Shown here: positions 32,362 through 41,026 of the stretch, piece after piece
Position numbering within the stretch: position 1 is the first letter of the stretch
Layout of the letters: each line of letters begins with the position of its first letter
Assembly (NCBI RefSeq): GCF_039542035.1
Contig: NZ_BAABHJ010000020.1
Span: 124,001 to 188,000, forward strand
DNA from: Actinoallomurus liliacearum
Lineage (GTDB): Bacteria; Actinomycetota; Actinomycetes; Streptosporangiales; Streptosporangiaceae
Direction of reading: 5' to 3'
DNA: 64,000 bases
Translations under genes and position numbers: made by a program
Notes under the pieces: model-generated
Databases searched by the model: none
The model's input: the letters and a program-made list of their open reading frames with translations, nothing else
Told to the model about the DNA's origin: nothing

Positions 32362-34389
32362 TCATGCCCGGCCGGTGTGCTTGTTCACCGCGTAGACGCG
32401 GCGATCCGCGCTGCCGAAGTACACGAGATCCTCATGAACGGCGGGCGACGAGTCGACGTCACCGCCGGTTCGGAAACGCCACTTGAGACGGCCGGACGCC
32501 AGATCCAGAGCCAGGAAGTACTCGACGCCGCTGCCGATGTAGACGGTTCCCGCGTCGATGACGGGCGAGGAGTCGAGGCCATCCGTCCCGGTGGGATCCG
32601 CGCTGGTGGTCCGGTACTTCCAGCGGACCCGTCCCGTGGACACGTCGACGCAGAAGGCGTCGAAGTCGGCGGTCGCCACGACGGCGAGGCCATCGGCGAG
32701 GGCCACCCTCGAGCTCGCGTCGCCCTGGCCGTCGCCCGAGGTCAGGATCCGATGGCGGAGCGCACCGGTACGCGCGTCCAGCGCGAACAGATCGCCGACC
32801 CGGCTGCCGACCCAGACGAGTCCCCCACCCAGGACCGGGGCGGCGCCGAGATACTGGCCGGATTCGTGGCTCCACCGCACCGTGCCACGGCGGGGATCAA
32901 CGCTGCTGATCTGACCGTCGATGCTGATCAGCAGGCGCCCGCCGGCGTAGGTGGCCGAGCGCGACAGGCTGCCGCGCAACCGCCACCGGATCTCGCGGGT
33001 CGCCAGGTCGACGGCCGTCAGCACCTGGTTCCCCACGACGTACGCGGTCCGCCCGTCCGTCGCCACCGTGCCCGGGCCGAGGCCGGGCACGCTCCACAGC
33101 GGAGTCCCGGTCCGGCAGTCCAGCATCTGCAGCGACTCGCCCATGCAGGCGAGGACCCGCCCGCCGGTGAGAGCGAGCCATTCGCTCACGACGCCCTTCA
33201 CCGCCCGCTGCCAGCGCACGGCGCCCGAACGGAGATCCAGTGCGATGAGGCGGCCGCTCGCCGGGTAGTGGCTCTCCGTCACCGGGACGAGCACGACGCC
33301 CGCCTCGGGTACGACGAGCAGCGCCGAGTCGACGATCCACGTCGTCTTGAAACTCCATCGGGCCTGATCTGGTCGGGGCGAATGGTGGAGGAGCGCCGCG
33401 CTCGCCGCGGCGCCGGCGGCGAGCGCCGCCGTTCCGGCTCCGGCGGCCAGTGCCGCCCGCCGGGTGATCCTCGGGCGGGACGGCTCGGGCTCGCCCGCCG
33501 GTTCCGGCTCAGGCCGGAGGAGGCGGTAACGCAACGCGGCCGGCAGCGGCGTCTGGTGCTGCGGCGGAGGAACGACCGGCGGCGTGCGCGGAGCGGCCGG
33601 CGGCGCGCGCCACGCGGGCTTCGTCTCCACGGCGAGCGCGCTCGCCGCACGGTCGAGCACGATCGACAGGAGATCCGCGGACAGCCAGCCGTGGAACGAC
33701 TCCGGGCTCGGTTCGGGCAGACCGAGTTCCATGGCCAGGACCCTGATGGGCGGGCGATTCTCCGGGCGCGGCTGCAGGCACCTGGCAATCGGTTCCCGCA
33801 ACGGTGGCGGGAGGCCGTCCGCCGCCTCGGCGTTCCCGGTCGCGGCCAGCGCCACGAGGCCGCCCAGGTCGTGGACGTCGTCGGCGCGCCGCGGCGGGTC
33901 GGAGGCGCCGGTGAAGGAGGTTCCGAAGTCCATGACGCGCGGCCCCGTGGCCGTCAGCAGGAGGTTGGACGGCCGTAGCGCGCCGTGTACCAGGCCGGTC
34001 CGGTGCGCCGAGGCGAGCGCCGTCGCCAGGGCGGCGGCGAGCAGCGGAACCGCCGGTTCGGGCAGCGTCCAGCCCCGCCGGGCCATCTCCGCCAGTGTCA
34101 TCCCGGGCTCGAAACCGGTGGCCACCCAGGGCGCCGGATCCAGCGGTCCGGCGCCGACGACCTCGGTGGTGAACGGCCGCGCCTCGGAGGCCGGACCGTC
34201 CGCTGCCTCGACCAGGCGGCGCCGGAGCTCCTCGTCGTCGGCGTGCTCGATGCGCACCACCTTGATCGCGACCGCCCGGCACCGTGGGGAGAAGCCGAGA
34301 TAGGTCTTCGCCCGTGGGCTCTCGCCCAGCAGCGCGCCGACCTGGTACGGCCCTATCCGCGCCGGGTCGTCCTCCGCCAGATCTCTCAT
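32362..34389 (-). CDS. Pseudokinase with C-terminal PQQ-type beta-propeller
   Basis: The 675-residue protein starts with a Ser/Thr-kinase fold (about 10-240). The glycine loop is degenerate, the ATP lysine K43 (AIKVV) and DFG (D154) are kept, but the catalytic HRD is HGA (residues 135-137, in HGALRPSN). Catalysis is therefore doubtful and it is probably a pseudokinase. A Pro-rich linker and one hydrophobic Ala/Gly segment (about 305-335, after TRRA) follow, then a PQQ/quinoprotein-type propeller (about 340-675) with repeated ALDxxTGxxxW blades. If the segment spans the membrane, the propeller lies outside and may sense a ligand. It is the last gene of the EACC1-caspase operon, 9 bp after the caspase stop. 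Confidence 0.88.
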   Translation of the reverse strand: MRDLAEDDPARIGPYQVGALLGESPRAKTYLGFSPRCRAVAIKVVRIEHADDEELRRRLVEAADGPASEARPFTTEVVGAGPLDPAPWVATGFEPGMTLAEMARRGWTLPEPAVPLLAAALATALASAHRTGLVHGALRPSNLLLTATGPRVMDFGTSFTGASDPPRRADDVHDLGGLVALAATGNAEAADGLPPPLREPIARCLQPRPENRPPIRVLAMELGLPEPSPESFHGWLSADLLSIVLDRAASALAVETKPAWRAPPAAPRTPPVVPPPQHQTPLPAALRYRLLRPEPEPAGEPEPSRPRITRRAALAAGAGTAALAAGAAASAALLHHSPRPDQARWSFKTTWIVDSALLVVPEAGVVLVPVTESHYPASGRLIALDLRSGAVRWQRAVKGVVSEWLALTGGRVLACMGESLQMLDCRTGTPLWSVPGLGPGTVATDGRTAYVVGNQVLTAVDLATREIRWRLRGSLSRSATYAGGRLLISIDGQISSVDPRRGTVRWSHESGQYLGAAPVLGGGLVWVGSRVGDLFALDARTGALRHRILTSGDGQGDASSRVALADGLAVVATADFDAFCVDVSTGRVRWKYRTTSADPTGTDGLDSSPVIDAGTVYIGSGVEYFLALDLASGRLKWRFRTGGDVDSSPAVHEDLVYFGSADRRVYAVNKHTGRA

Positions 34390-34398
34390 CGGGACGAA

Positions 34399-36354
34399 TC
34401 AGATGCCGGATATCCGGATGCCGGTGAAGTCGCGGAACCGTTCGAGGAAGAAGTGGTACGCGTCCTGATTGTTGTGAACGCTGAGCGCGAGCTGACAGCT
34501 GCACATCGAATGCGTCCAGACGGCGACCCCGTCGTGGCCGTCGTACCTGCTCACGAAGTAGGTGTATCCGCCGACGGTCCCCTTCTGGAGGGCCGGCCTG
34601 TCGAAGTAGAGCTGCCTGATGTCCGCCGCCTCGTCGGTGCCGGACCGGAATCGCAGGACGCTCAGGGAGATCTCCCGCGAGGTTCCGCCGAGGTAGTTGA
34701 GCACGCACTCGCCGGTGTCGTCGCACCGGTCGGCATAGGGGAGCCAGGGCCGTACGAGCGCGCGGACACCCGGGTCGCCGAACCGGTAGTCGAGGCGCCC
34801 GATGTAGTCGAACGCGCCGAGCGTGACCGCTCCCGGTATCAGGGTCAGCAGAACCGACCACAGGATGGTCCGCCTCAGCCACGGGCGGTTGACGCGGCGC
34901 CGGTCGCGAGCCCGGCCGAGCACCGGTATCCAGCGGATCGTCCAGTGCACGGCCAGCGCGCCGAGCGCGAACCCCAGGGCCTCTGTCGCCGTCACCCAGA
35001 ACGTACGGTCGACCGCCATGCCCTTCTTCAGTGCGGCGAACGTCCGAAACCCCGTCGCGGTCCACTGATTGCTCTCATAGTCGCCGAACCGGTAGGCCAG
35101 ATAGGTGCACGGCAACGCGATGAGAGCCGTGCCGACGACGAGCTCACGGGTCTTGCCGGGATCCCGATGGGGCGTCCTGAGCCTCGTGGCACTCAGGAGC
35201 ATGATCATGGCGGGCACCAGCACGACCGCCCGGTTCGAACCGTAGGAGAGCAGCCCGTCGAAGGCACCGGACGCCGCCCACAGCGTGAGCAGTGACGGCG
35301 GTATCCACCACCACGCGCCCAGCGCGCGGCTCAGGAACGCCGCGCAGACGAAGAGCCCGGTGGCCAGGCCGAAGACGAGGATCGCGACCTCGGTGAAGGC
35401 GGGCCCGAGCGAGCCGAGGGCAACGGGTTTCTCGACCGCCTCGGCCAGGCGCCACTGCGCCCGGTAGGCCAGCTCGTCCACGGCGACCGCGAAACCGCCG
35501 GAGCCCGCCACGAGCAGCACGCCCAGCAGGAGTGTCAGCGACCATCGGCCGATCGCCTTGGCGGCTCGCGGCGCGGGCGCCGTCGTCGTGCGAGCGGGTG
35601 ACGGCTGCTTCTCACGCACGAAGTCCGGAAACCGTGCGAGAACCGGGTAGCCGTACCCGTCGAACTTCCGGGGCGGCACCGTTCCCTTCCCCGCACGCAT
35701 CCGCCGCGCGAGGTAGGAGTAGAGGTCCTCGACGGTGATCTCTTCGGCGTCCGGCGCGTTCGGCGGCACGGCCTTCCCGTACAGGCCGTCGACGATCAGG
35801 TCGGTGAACTCGCTGAGCCCTCCCACGACGTCCGCGTCGCGCGCGACTCCGCGGGTGCGCGTGGCGGAGAGGATGAAGCGCCCCCGGCCTGCCAGCTCGC
35901 GTACCTCTTCCCCGCTGGGCACGGCCTTGGCCAGACCGCTGTAGCAGCAGTCCAGGATGATGACCAGCGCACCGGCCGGGCAGTCGTCCAGAATCTCGCT
36001 GATCTGGGCGAAGCTCACGGCGGTGGCGGCGTCGGCCGCGACGGTGTCGCGGGCGCACAGGAGCAGGGAGTCGGTGCCGGGTTCGCGGTAGCCGTGGCCG
36101 CTGTAGTAGATCAGCAGCAGGTCGTCGTTGCCCGTACCAGCGCAGAGAGCGCGCAGCGCGTCGAGAATCTCATGCGACTCGCGCTCCGGCAGTTGCGTCA
36201 CGTCCTCGGGCAGGAAGACCCCGAAAGCCGGATGGGTGAGAACGCCGCTCAGATGGCTCAGGTCGTTCGGCGGACCGTTGAGGGGCGGCAGCGTGATCGG
36301 ATCCTTCGGATAGAAACCGTTGCCGATCAGCAGTGCCCTGTTGCGGCCTGCCAT
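34399..36354 (-). CDS. Membrane-bound caspase-like protease (peptidase C14)
   Basis: This 651-residue protein has an N-terminal caspase fold (about 1-240) with the catalytic dyad in place: H87 in YYSGHGY and C137 in LDCCYSG. A linker is followed by about seven to nine hydrophobic segments between residues 265 and 520, then a soluble C-terminal domain with several cysteines. Bacterial caspases in this setting act as cell-killing effectors once activated. It lies 6 bp after the EACC1 gene and 9 bp before the pseudokinase, all on one strand. The substrate and trigger are unknown. Confidence 0.9.
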   Translation of the reverse strand: MAGRNRALLIGNGFYPKDPITLPPLNGPPNDLSHLSGVLTHPAFGVFLPEDVTQLPERESHEILDALRALCAGTGNDDLLLIYYSGHGYREPGTDSLLLCARDTVAADAATAVSFAQISEILDDCPAGALVIILDCCYSGLAKAVPSGEEVRELAGRGRFILSATRTRGVARDADVVGGLSEFTDLIVDGLYGKAVPPNAPDAEEITVEDLYSYLARRMRAGKGTVPPRKFDGYGYPVLARFPDFVREKQPSPARTTTAPAPRAAKAIGRWSLTLLLGVLLVAGSGGFAVAVDELAYRAQWRLAEAVEKPVALGSLGPAFTEVAILVFGLATGLFVCAAFLSRALGAWWWIPPSLLTLWAASGAFDGLLSYGSNRAVVLVPAMIMLLSATRLRTPHRDPGKTRELVVGTALIALPCTYLAYRFGDYESNQWTATGFRTFAALKKGMAVDRTFWVTATEALGFALGALAVHWTIRWIPVLGRARDRRRVNRPWLRRTILWSVLLTLIPGAVTLGAFDYIGRLDYRFGDPGVRALVRPWLPYADRCDDTGECVLNYLGGTSREISLSVLRFRSGTDEAADIRQLYFDRPALQKGTVGGYTYFVSRYDGHDGVAVWTHSMCSCQLALSVHNNQDAYHFFLERFRDFTGIRISGI

Positions 36355-36360
36355 CGCGGG

Positions 36361-36732
36361 TCAGAGATCCTTCTCGAAGCGCTCGGCGAACTCGTCGACG
36401 ATCCGATCGAATCGCCCTTCCTCGATATCCCGTCCGGAAATGGTGAGGGATTCGTCGACGCCGTCATGCGTGCGAGTGATCTCCATGCGGCGGGTGCGGT
36501 CGCGTTCGAGCCAGAGCTTCCAGCACTCGACGGCGGACTTCAACGTCGCCGCCGAGGTCAGGGCCATGACGATGGTCTCGGGCAGCCCCTTGTCGCCGGA
36601 TCCGAAGGCGTTTCCGCTCCACAGCGGGATACCGCGCTCGCGGAGCGCCGCGAACAGCTCGGCCTCGTGCTTCAGCCACACCCTGTCCTGCTCGTCGAAC
36701 CGCTCAGAGTGGGCCGTGATCGCGAAATCCAC
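36361..36732 (-). CDS. EACC1-like effector-associated constant component
   Basis: This 123-residue protein fits the effector-associated constant component 1 pattern: an alpha/beta start with WLKHEAELFAAL, a Gly-rich turn (GSGDKGLPETIVMALTSAATL), then CWKLWLERDRTRR and a beta hairpin. EACC1 was defined by comparative genomics as the small constant partner of effector proteins, often caspase or trypsin-like, in conflict systems of multicellular bacteria. Its place directly before a caspase gene is the diagnostic context. The start is GTG 36732 with aggggg upstream. The family call rests on pattern memory, so moderate certainty. Confidence 0.75.
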   Translation of the reverse strand: MDFAITAHSERFDEQDRVWLKHEAELFAALRERGIPLWSGNAFGSGDKGLPETIVMALTSAATLKSAVECWKLWLERDRTRRMEITRTHDGVDESLTISGRDIEEGRFDRIVDEFAERFEKDL

Positions 36733-36844
36733 TTCGCCCCCTAAGGTCGGATCAGTAATACCACGGTCACCTTGTGGGACATCTGGCCAGGAGCGGCCAC
36801 TCCGGGCCCGGAATAAAGCGCAGGAAAAGCATCACCGAAAACGA

Positions 36845-36910
36845 CCCGAGCCCGCGACGTCCGCTGATTCCGGTTGGTCCGAACACCACCGGCGGAGTCT
36901 CGGGCTCGGG
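36845..36910 (-). terminator. Long hairpin after the Tat-exported protein gene
   Basis: Perfect 10-bp arms (cccgagcccg 36845-36854 and its complement 36901-36910) lie in the 232-bp gap between the gene at 36965 and the EACC1 start. The arms are 46 bases apart, with further possible pairing inside. It would isolate the conflict operon from upstream transcription. The rest of the gap (36733-36844) probably holds the operon promoter. Confidence 0.5.
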
Positions 36911-36964
36911 GATGAAGTCGCGCCGCGCGGGGGCGCCGTGGTCGGAGTTGTGCGGCCCGGGTCG

Positions 36965-38017
36965 TTAGTGAGCCCGCACGTGTGCGGCGTGGGCCCAGAC
37001 GTCCAGCAGCCGGCCCGTGGAACCGCCGATCGGGCCGACGGCGTCGGCCAGGGTGGCCGCGTCCGGGAGACGCGCCGCCTCGATCGCCGGTACCGCGTCC
37101 GCGGCGTCCTCGATCGTGGACGAGCACACCGAGAGCAGGTAGTCGGGCACGGTCAGCGCGGGATCGACGCACCCGACGACCGGGGTCCCGACGGCGGTGA
37201 TCAGCGGGAACACCGTCCCGGGGATCCCGACGGCCGCCTCGGCGCGTGCCGAGGCCTCCAGCGTCGGCACCGCGCTGATCTCGTACTGCGCCCAGAGGCC
37301 GCGGTCCTCCCGGGGGTGGAGGCCGACCAGGATCGACTTCCCCGACGCCTTCAGCCGTTCCGCGGCCGCCAGCAGCAGCTCGGTGCCGGGCGCCGCGCCG
37401 CCGGTTCCGTCGGGGTGGGTCACGCTGGTGACGACCAGCACCAGTCCCGGCTCCGGCCTGCGCACCGGCAGCGCGTCGGTCTGCGGCGAGCCGACGACGC
37501 GTACGGGACGCCGGGTTCCGAGATAGCCGGCGAACGCGCGGCCCTCCGCCGGAGACGACGAGGTGATGGCGCGCAGCCGCCCTCGGAGCCGCCGGGCTCC
37601 GGGAGCCTCGGCGGGACCGAGGTAGGCCAGCGAACTCGCGACCGCCGGCAGCCGCCGGAAACGCGCCGCGCACTCCAGCGGCCAGTCGCCCGCGCCGGTC
37701 ACCACGAGCAGGTCGGCGGGCGGCGCGTCGGCCGGTGTCGCGACCGGCACCGGGTCGCCCGCCGCGATCTGCGACAAGTCCGGCACCAGTTGGGTCAGCC
37801 GCCAGCCGCGCCGCGCGGTCTCGGCCAGCAGCGGTTTGACGTGATAGGTCCCCCACGGTTCGTTCGTCGCGATCAGCACGCGGAGCGGGCGTGGCCGTGG
37901 CGAGGCCCACGCCGGGCCGCCCAGGCCGACCACCCCCGCGGCACCGACACCGGCGATGCCTCCGAGCACGGCCCGGCGCGACACCGCGGCGGCGTGTGAT
38001 CGTTTTTCGTTGCTCAT
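36965..38017 (-). CDS. Tat-exported protein, GT-B-like, unknown function
   Basis: This 350-residue protein has a twin-arginine signal (SRRAVLGGIAGVGAAGVVGL, residues 13-32) and an A-W-A cleavage site near 40. The rest recalls the two-Rossmann GT-B fold of glycerophosphotransferases and UDP-GlcNAc epimerase-type proteins (LRVLIATNEPWGTYHVKPLL early; PVRVVGSPQTDAL midway). A glycosyltransferase exported by Tat would be unusual, so a binding role is possible. ATG 38017 is chosen; an in-frame GTG at 38026 adds three residues. No substrate can be given. Confidence 0.72.
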   Translation of the reverse strand: MSNEKRSHAAAVSRRAVLGGIAGVGAAGVVGLGGPAWASPRPRPLRVLIATNEPWGTYHVKPLLAETARRGWRLTQLVPDLSQIAAGDPVPVATPADAPPADLLVVTGAGDWPLECAARFRRLPAVASSLAYLGPAEAPGARRLRGRLRAITSSSPAEGRAFAGYLGTRRPVRVVGSPQTDALPVRRPEPGLVLVVTSVTHPDGTGGAAPGTELLLAAAERLKASGKSILVGLHPREDRGLWAQYEISAVPTLEASARAEAAVGIPGTVFPLITAVGTPVVGCVDPALTVPDYLLSVCSSTIEDAADAVPAIEAARLPDAATLADAVGPIGGSTGRLLDVWAHAAHVRAH

Positions 38018-38192
38018 GCGTGGCACCGTAGGAGTCCGGCCCGGCCGGGCGGTTAACGGCCCGGGAACCAGCGGTGATCACACGGCTCCGGGAGCCACGT
38101 GCACTTCGCAGCGGGGCAGGCCGCGCCTCGGACCGTTGAACACGCCCTCGGTAGGCTGGCACGCAGCAGTGGACGGTGTCGGCGGGCGGTAC

Positions 38193-39140
38193 ATGCACGC
38201 GGAGCGAAGGTCAGGAACGGACGGCGGGCTCGAGCAGGCGATGTCCGCCTTCCTGGAGTCACGCCCGCGTCTGTTCGGCATCGCGTACCGCATGCTCGGA
38301 AGCGTGGCCGAGGCCGAGGACGTCCTCCAGGAGGTCTGGCTGCGCTGGCAGCGGACCGACCGCACCGTCGTCGTCGACCCGCCCGCGTTCCTCGCCCAGA
38401 TCACCACCCGCTTGGCCATCAACGTCGCCCAGTCCGCCAGAGCACGACGTGAGACGTACATCGGGCCCTGGCTGCCCGAACCCGTCGACACCAGCGTCGA
38501 CCCGGCCGTGGGCGCGGAACGCGGAGAGGCACTGGAGTTGGCCCTCCTGTTCCTCCTGGAGAAGCTCAGCCCGGCCGAACGCGCGGCGTACATCCTCCGC
38601 GAGGCCTTCGACTACCCCTACGGCGAGATCGCCGGCATTCTCCAGCTCAGCGCGGTCAACACCCGCCAGATCGTCAGCCGCGCCCGCAAGCGCCTGTCCG
38701 CCGAGCGGCGCGGCCCCGTCGACAGCGCCCAGCACCGGCGGCTCCTCGACGCGTTCCTCGCCGCCGCCCGGGCGGGCGACGTCGCCGCCCTCGAGGACCT
38801 CTTCGCCACGGACGTCGTCAGCTACACCGACGGCAACGGCATCAGGGGCGCGTCGAGATTCCCCGTGGCCGGCCGCACCCGCGTGGCGAGATTCATCGTC
38901 GCCTTCGGTCCGCGTTTCTGGCCGGGCGCGGACCTGGAATGGGTACAGACGAACGGGCGCCCGGGCCTTCTGATCTCCCACGGCGGCACCGTCGTCGCAC
39001 TGCTGAGCATCGACGCCCTGCCCCAGGGCATCAACACGCTGCTGTGGGTGATGAACCCGGCGAAGCTCGAGGCGTTCGCACGCTCGCGTGGCCGCCTGAG
39101 CGCCGGCGACATCCCGTCGGAGGATCCTCCTCGACCCTGA
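38193..39140 (+). CDS. ECF sigma factor, SigJ/ECF41-like
   Basis: This 315-residue sigma factor has region 2 (YRMLGSVAEAEDVLQEVWLRWQ, about 30-50), region 4 (LSPAERAAYILREAFDYPYGEIAGIL, about 125-160) and a SnoaL-like tail (about 190-300). The tail has the NGRPGLL motif typical of the ECF41 class, in which the tail modulates core binding. It may be read from ATG 38193 or ATG 38241; the second would still contain all of region 2. No reductase or carboxymuconolactone partner, usual for the class, is adjacent. It is the second SnoaL-tailed sigma factor in the window. Confidence 0.9.
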   Translation: MHAERRSGTDGGLEQAMSAFLESRPRLFGIAYRMLGSVAEAEDVLQEVWLRWQRTDRTVVVDPPAFLAQITTRLAINVAQSARARRETYIGPWLPEPVDTSVDPAVGAERGEALELALLFLLEKLSPAERAAYILREAFDYPYGEIAGILQLSAVNTRQIVSRARKRLSAERRGPVDSAQHRRLLDAFLAAARAGDVAALEDLFATDVVSYTDGNGIRGASRFPVAGRTRVARFIVAFGPRFWPGADLEWVQTNGRPGLLISHGGTVVALLSIDALPQGINTLLWVMNPAKLEAFARSRGRLSAGDIPSEDPPRP

Positions 39141-39227
39141 ACCTTGGCGGATCATCCAGTGCCGACGCCGAAGCACTGTGCGAAGGTCCATGGCAGGGTG
39201 AGCCGCCACCGGGGTTGACTGACGCCC

Positions 39228-39887
39228 ATGAATTCGACGAGGCGTCGTACCGTGGTGCCCGCCCGAGACGCACGCGCGGTCCGGCTCGCGGCCGGTGACC
39301 GTGTCCGTGTGGTCGACCTCGAGGGCCGGCAGGTGGGCGATGTGTTCTGCTTCGCCGCCGAGGACCCATCCGAAGCCCTCAGCGCCGCGCATACCCGGAC
39401 CCAGCTCGGCCGGCTGTTCCCGGCGCTGTGGGAGTCGTTCGTCACCGACCGGCGGCGGCCGATCCTGACGCTGGTGGACGACACCTCCCCCGGCGTGCAC
39501 GACATGCTCATCGCCGCCTGCGATCCGGCGCGCTACCAGGCCCTCGGCGTCGAGGGCCGGCACGCCTCATGCGCGGAGAACCTGCACCGTGCCCTCGGGG
39601 AGGTGGGCCTGCGGACCGCCGTCGTTCCCCAGCCGGTCAACGTCTTCATGCGGATCTCGATCGAGGAGGACGGCGGTCTGACCTGGCTGCCCGCGCTGAG
39701 CCTGCCAGGAGACAGCGTGACCTTCGAGGCGGCGATGGACTGCGTGCTGGTGGTCTCCGCCTGCCCGCAGGACGTCGTCGGCATCAACGGGGGGAACGAG
39801 CCGACGGCACTCGCCCTCGACCTGTTGCCCGCCCATGAGCCCGCCGAGCGGGTCCCCGCTCTTCATGACACAGGAGATGAGCAGTGA
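39228..39887 (+). CDS. DUF1989 (urea carboxylase-associated) family protein
   Basis: The 219-residue protein fits DUF1989: it opens with a TVVPARDARAVRL-type strand, has the VDLEGRQVGDVFCF segment near 28-41, and a late cysteine-containing stretch (DCVLVVSACPQDVVGIN). Members stand beside urea carboxylase and ureide-utilisation genes; some may be amidohydrolase-like or guanidine-related, but no reaction is settled. It overlaps the flavin oxidoreductase gene by 4 bases (GTGA) and starts the three-gene operon 39228-41934. Confidence 0.88.
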   Translation: MNSTRRRTVVPARDARAVRLAAGDRVRVVDLEGRQVGDVFCFAAEDPSEALSAAHTRTQLGRLFPALWESFVTDRRRPILTLVDDTSPGVHDMLIAACDPARYQALGVEGRHASCAENLHRALGEVGLRTAVVPQPVNVFMRISIEEDGGLTWLPALSLPGDSVTFEAAMDCVLVVSACPQDVVGINGGNEPTALALDLLPAHEPAERVPALHDTGDEQ

Positions 39888-41026
39888 CCACCATCGACTC
39901 CGGAGCCGCCCACCCGGCTCTGAAACCCCTGCACGCCGCCGGGTTGGACCTGCGGAACCGGCTCGCGGTCGCGCCGATGACGCGTGTCTCCGCCGCGCCC
40001 GACGGCACGCCGACCCGGCAGATGGCCGAGTACTACGCCGCGTTCGCCCGCGGCGGCTTCGGCCTCGTGATCACGGAGGGCACCTACACCGACGACCGGT
40101 ACAGCCAGGGGTACTTCAACCAGCCGGGCATCGTGACGGACGGGCACGTGGCGGCCTGGCGGGAGGTCACCGAACGGGTGCACGCGGCCGGCGCGGTCAC
40201 CGTGCAGCAGTTGATGCACGCCGGAGCGCTGTCCCAGGGCAACCCGTACCGACCGGGGACCGTCGGCCCGTCGGCGGTCGCGCCACTGCGCGAGATGATG
40301 CCCGAGTACGGCGGGAGCGGGCCGTGGCCCGTCCCCCGTGAGATGACCGCCGCCGACATCGACGAGGCCGTGGCCGGGTTCGTCGCCGCCGCCGGGAACT
40401 CCCTGCGCGCCGGGTTCGACGGGGTGGAGGTTCACGCCGCCAACGGCTACCTGCTCGACCAGTTCCTGACCGACTACACCAACCGGCGGACCGACGGGTA
40501 CGGCGGCGCGCTCATCGACCGTCTGCGGCTGACCGCCGACGTGGTCACGGCCATCCGCGCCGGCCTGGGCCCGGACGCGGTCATCGGCGTGCGCCTGTCC
40601 CAGGGCAAGGTGAACGACTTCACCTACCGCTGGCCCGGCGGCGCGCGCGACGCCGAGGTCGTCTTCGGTGCGCTCGCCGAGGCCGGGGCGTCGTACCTGC
40701 ACATCGCGAGCGAGGGGCGCGCCTGGATCGAGAGCGCCACGCTCGACGGCGGGGCCACCATCACGGCGCTCGCGCGCAGGGTGACCGGTCTCCCCGTCAT
40801 CGCCAACGGCGGCATGCACGACCCCGCCCAGGCAGCGGAGGTGCTCGAGGACGGGCACGCCGACCTGCTGTCCCTCGGGCACGGCGCCCTCGCCAACCCC
40901 GACCTGCCCCGGCGGCTGGAGAGCGGAGCCGCGCTGGCAGAATTCGACCGCCGGCTGCTGGAGCCGATGGCGACGCTGGACAACGCCGAGCGCCACCGCC
41001 GTGAGCGGGCCGGCGCGGCGTCGTGA
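39884..41026 (+). CDS. Old Yellow Enzyme-type NADH:flavin oxidoreductase
   Basis: This 380-residue protein is an FMN-dependent TIM-barrel reductase. Family marks include RNRLAVAPMTR at the first FMN-binding strand, QLMHAGAL, the substrate/FMN motif GVEVHAANGYLLDQFL, and INDEED-type phosphate loops near the end (IANGGM, LGHGALANPDL). It reduces activated C=C bonds, often in aromatic or heterocyclic degradation. It is translationally coupled to both neighbours, so it likely acts on an intermediate made or used by them. Confidence 0.92.
   Translation: MTTIDSGAAHPALKPLHAAGLDLRNRLAVAPMTRVSAAPDGTPTRQMAEYYAAFARGGFGLVITEGTYTDDRYSQGYFNQPGIVTDGHVAAWREVTERVHAAGAVTVQQLMHAGALSQGNPYRPGTVGPSAVAPLREMMPEYGGSGPWPVPREMTAADIDEAVAGFVAAAGNSLRAGFDGVEVHAANGYLLDQFLTDYTNRRTDGYGGALIDRLRLTADVVTAIRAGLGPDAVIGVRLSQGKVNDFTYRWPGGARDAEVVFGALAEAGASYLHIASEGRAWIESATLDGGATITALARRVTGLPVIANGGMHDPAQAAEVLEDGHADLLSLGHGALANPDLPRRLESGAALAEFDRRLLEPMATLDNAERHRRERAGAAS

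Noticed and set aside
36774..36968. 64-codon plus-strand frame before the EACC1 operon
   Set aside because: It lies in a hairpin-containing intergenic region, has no ribosome site and no similarity.
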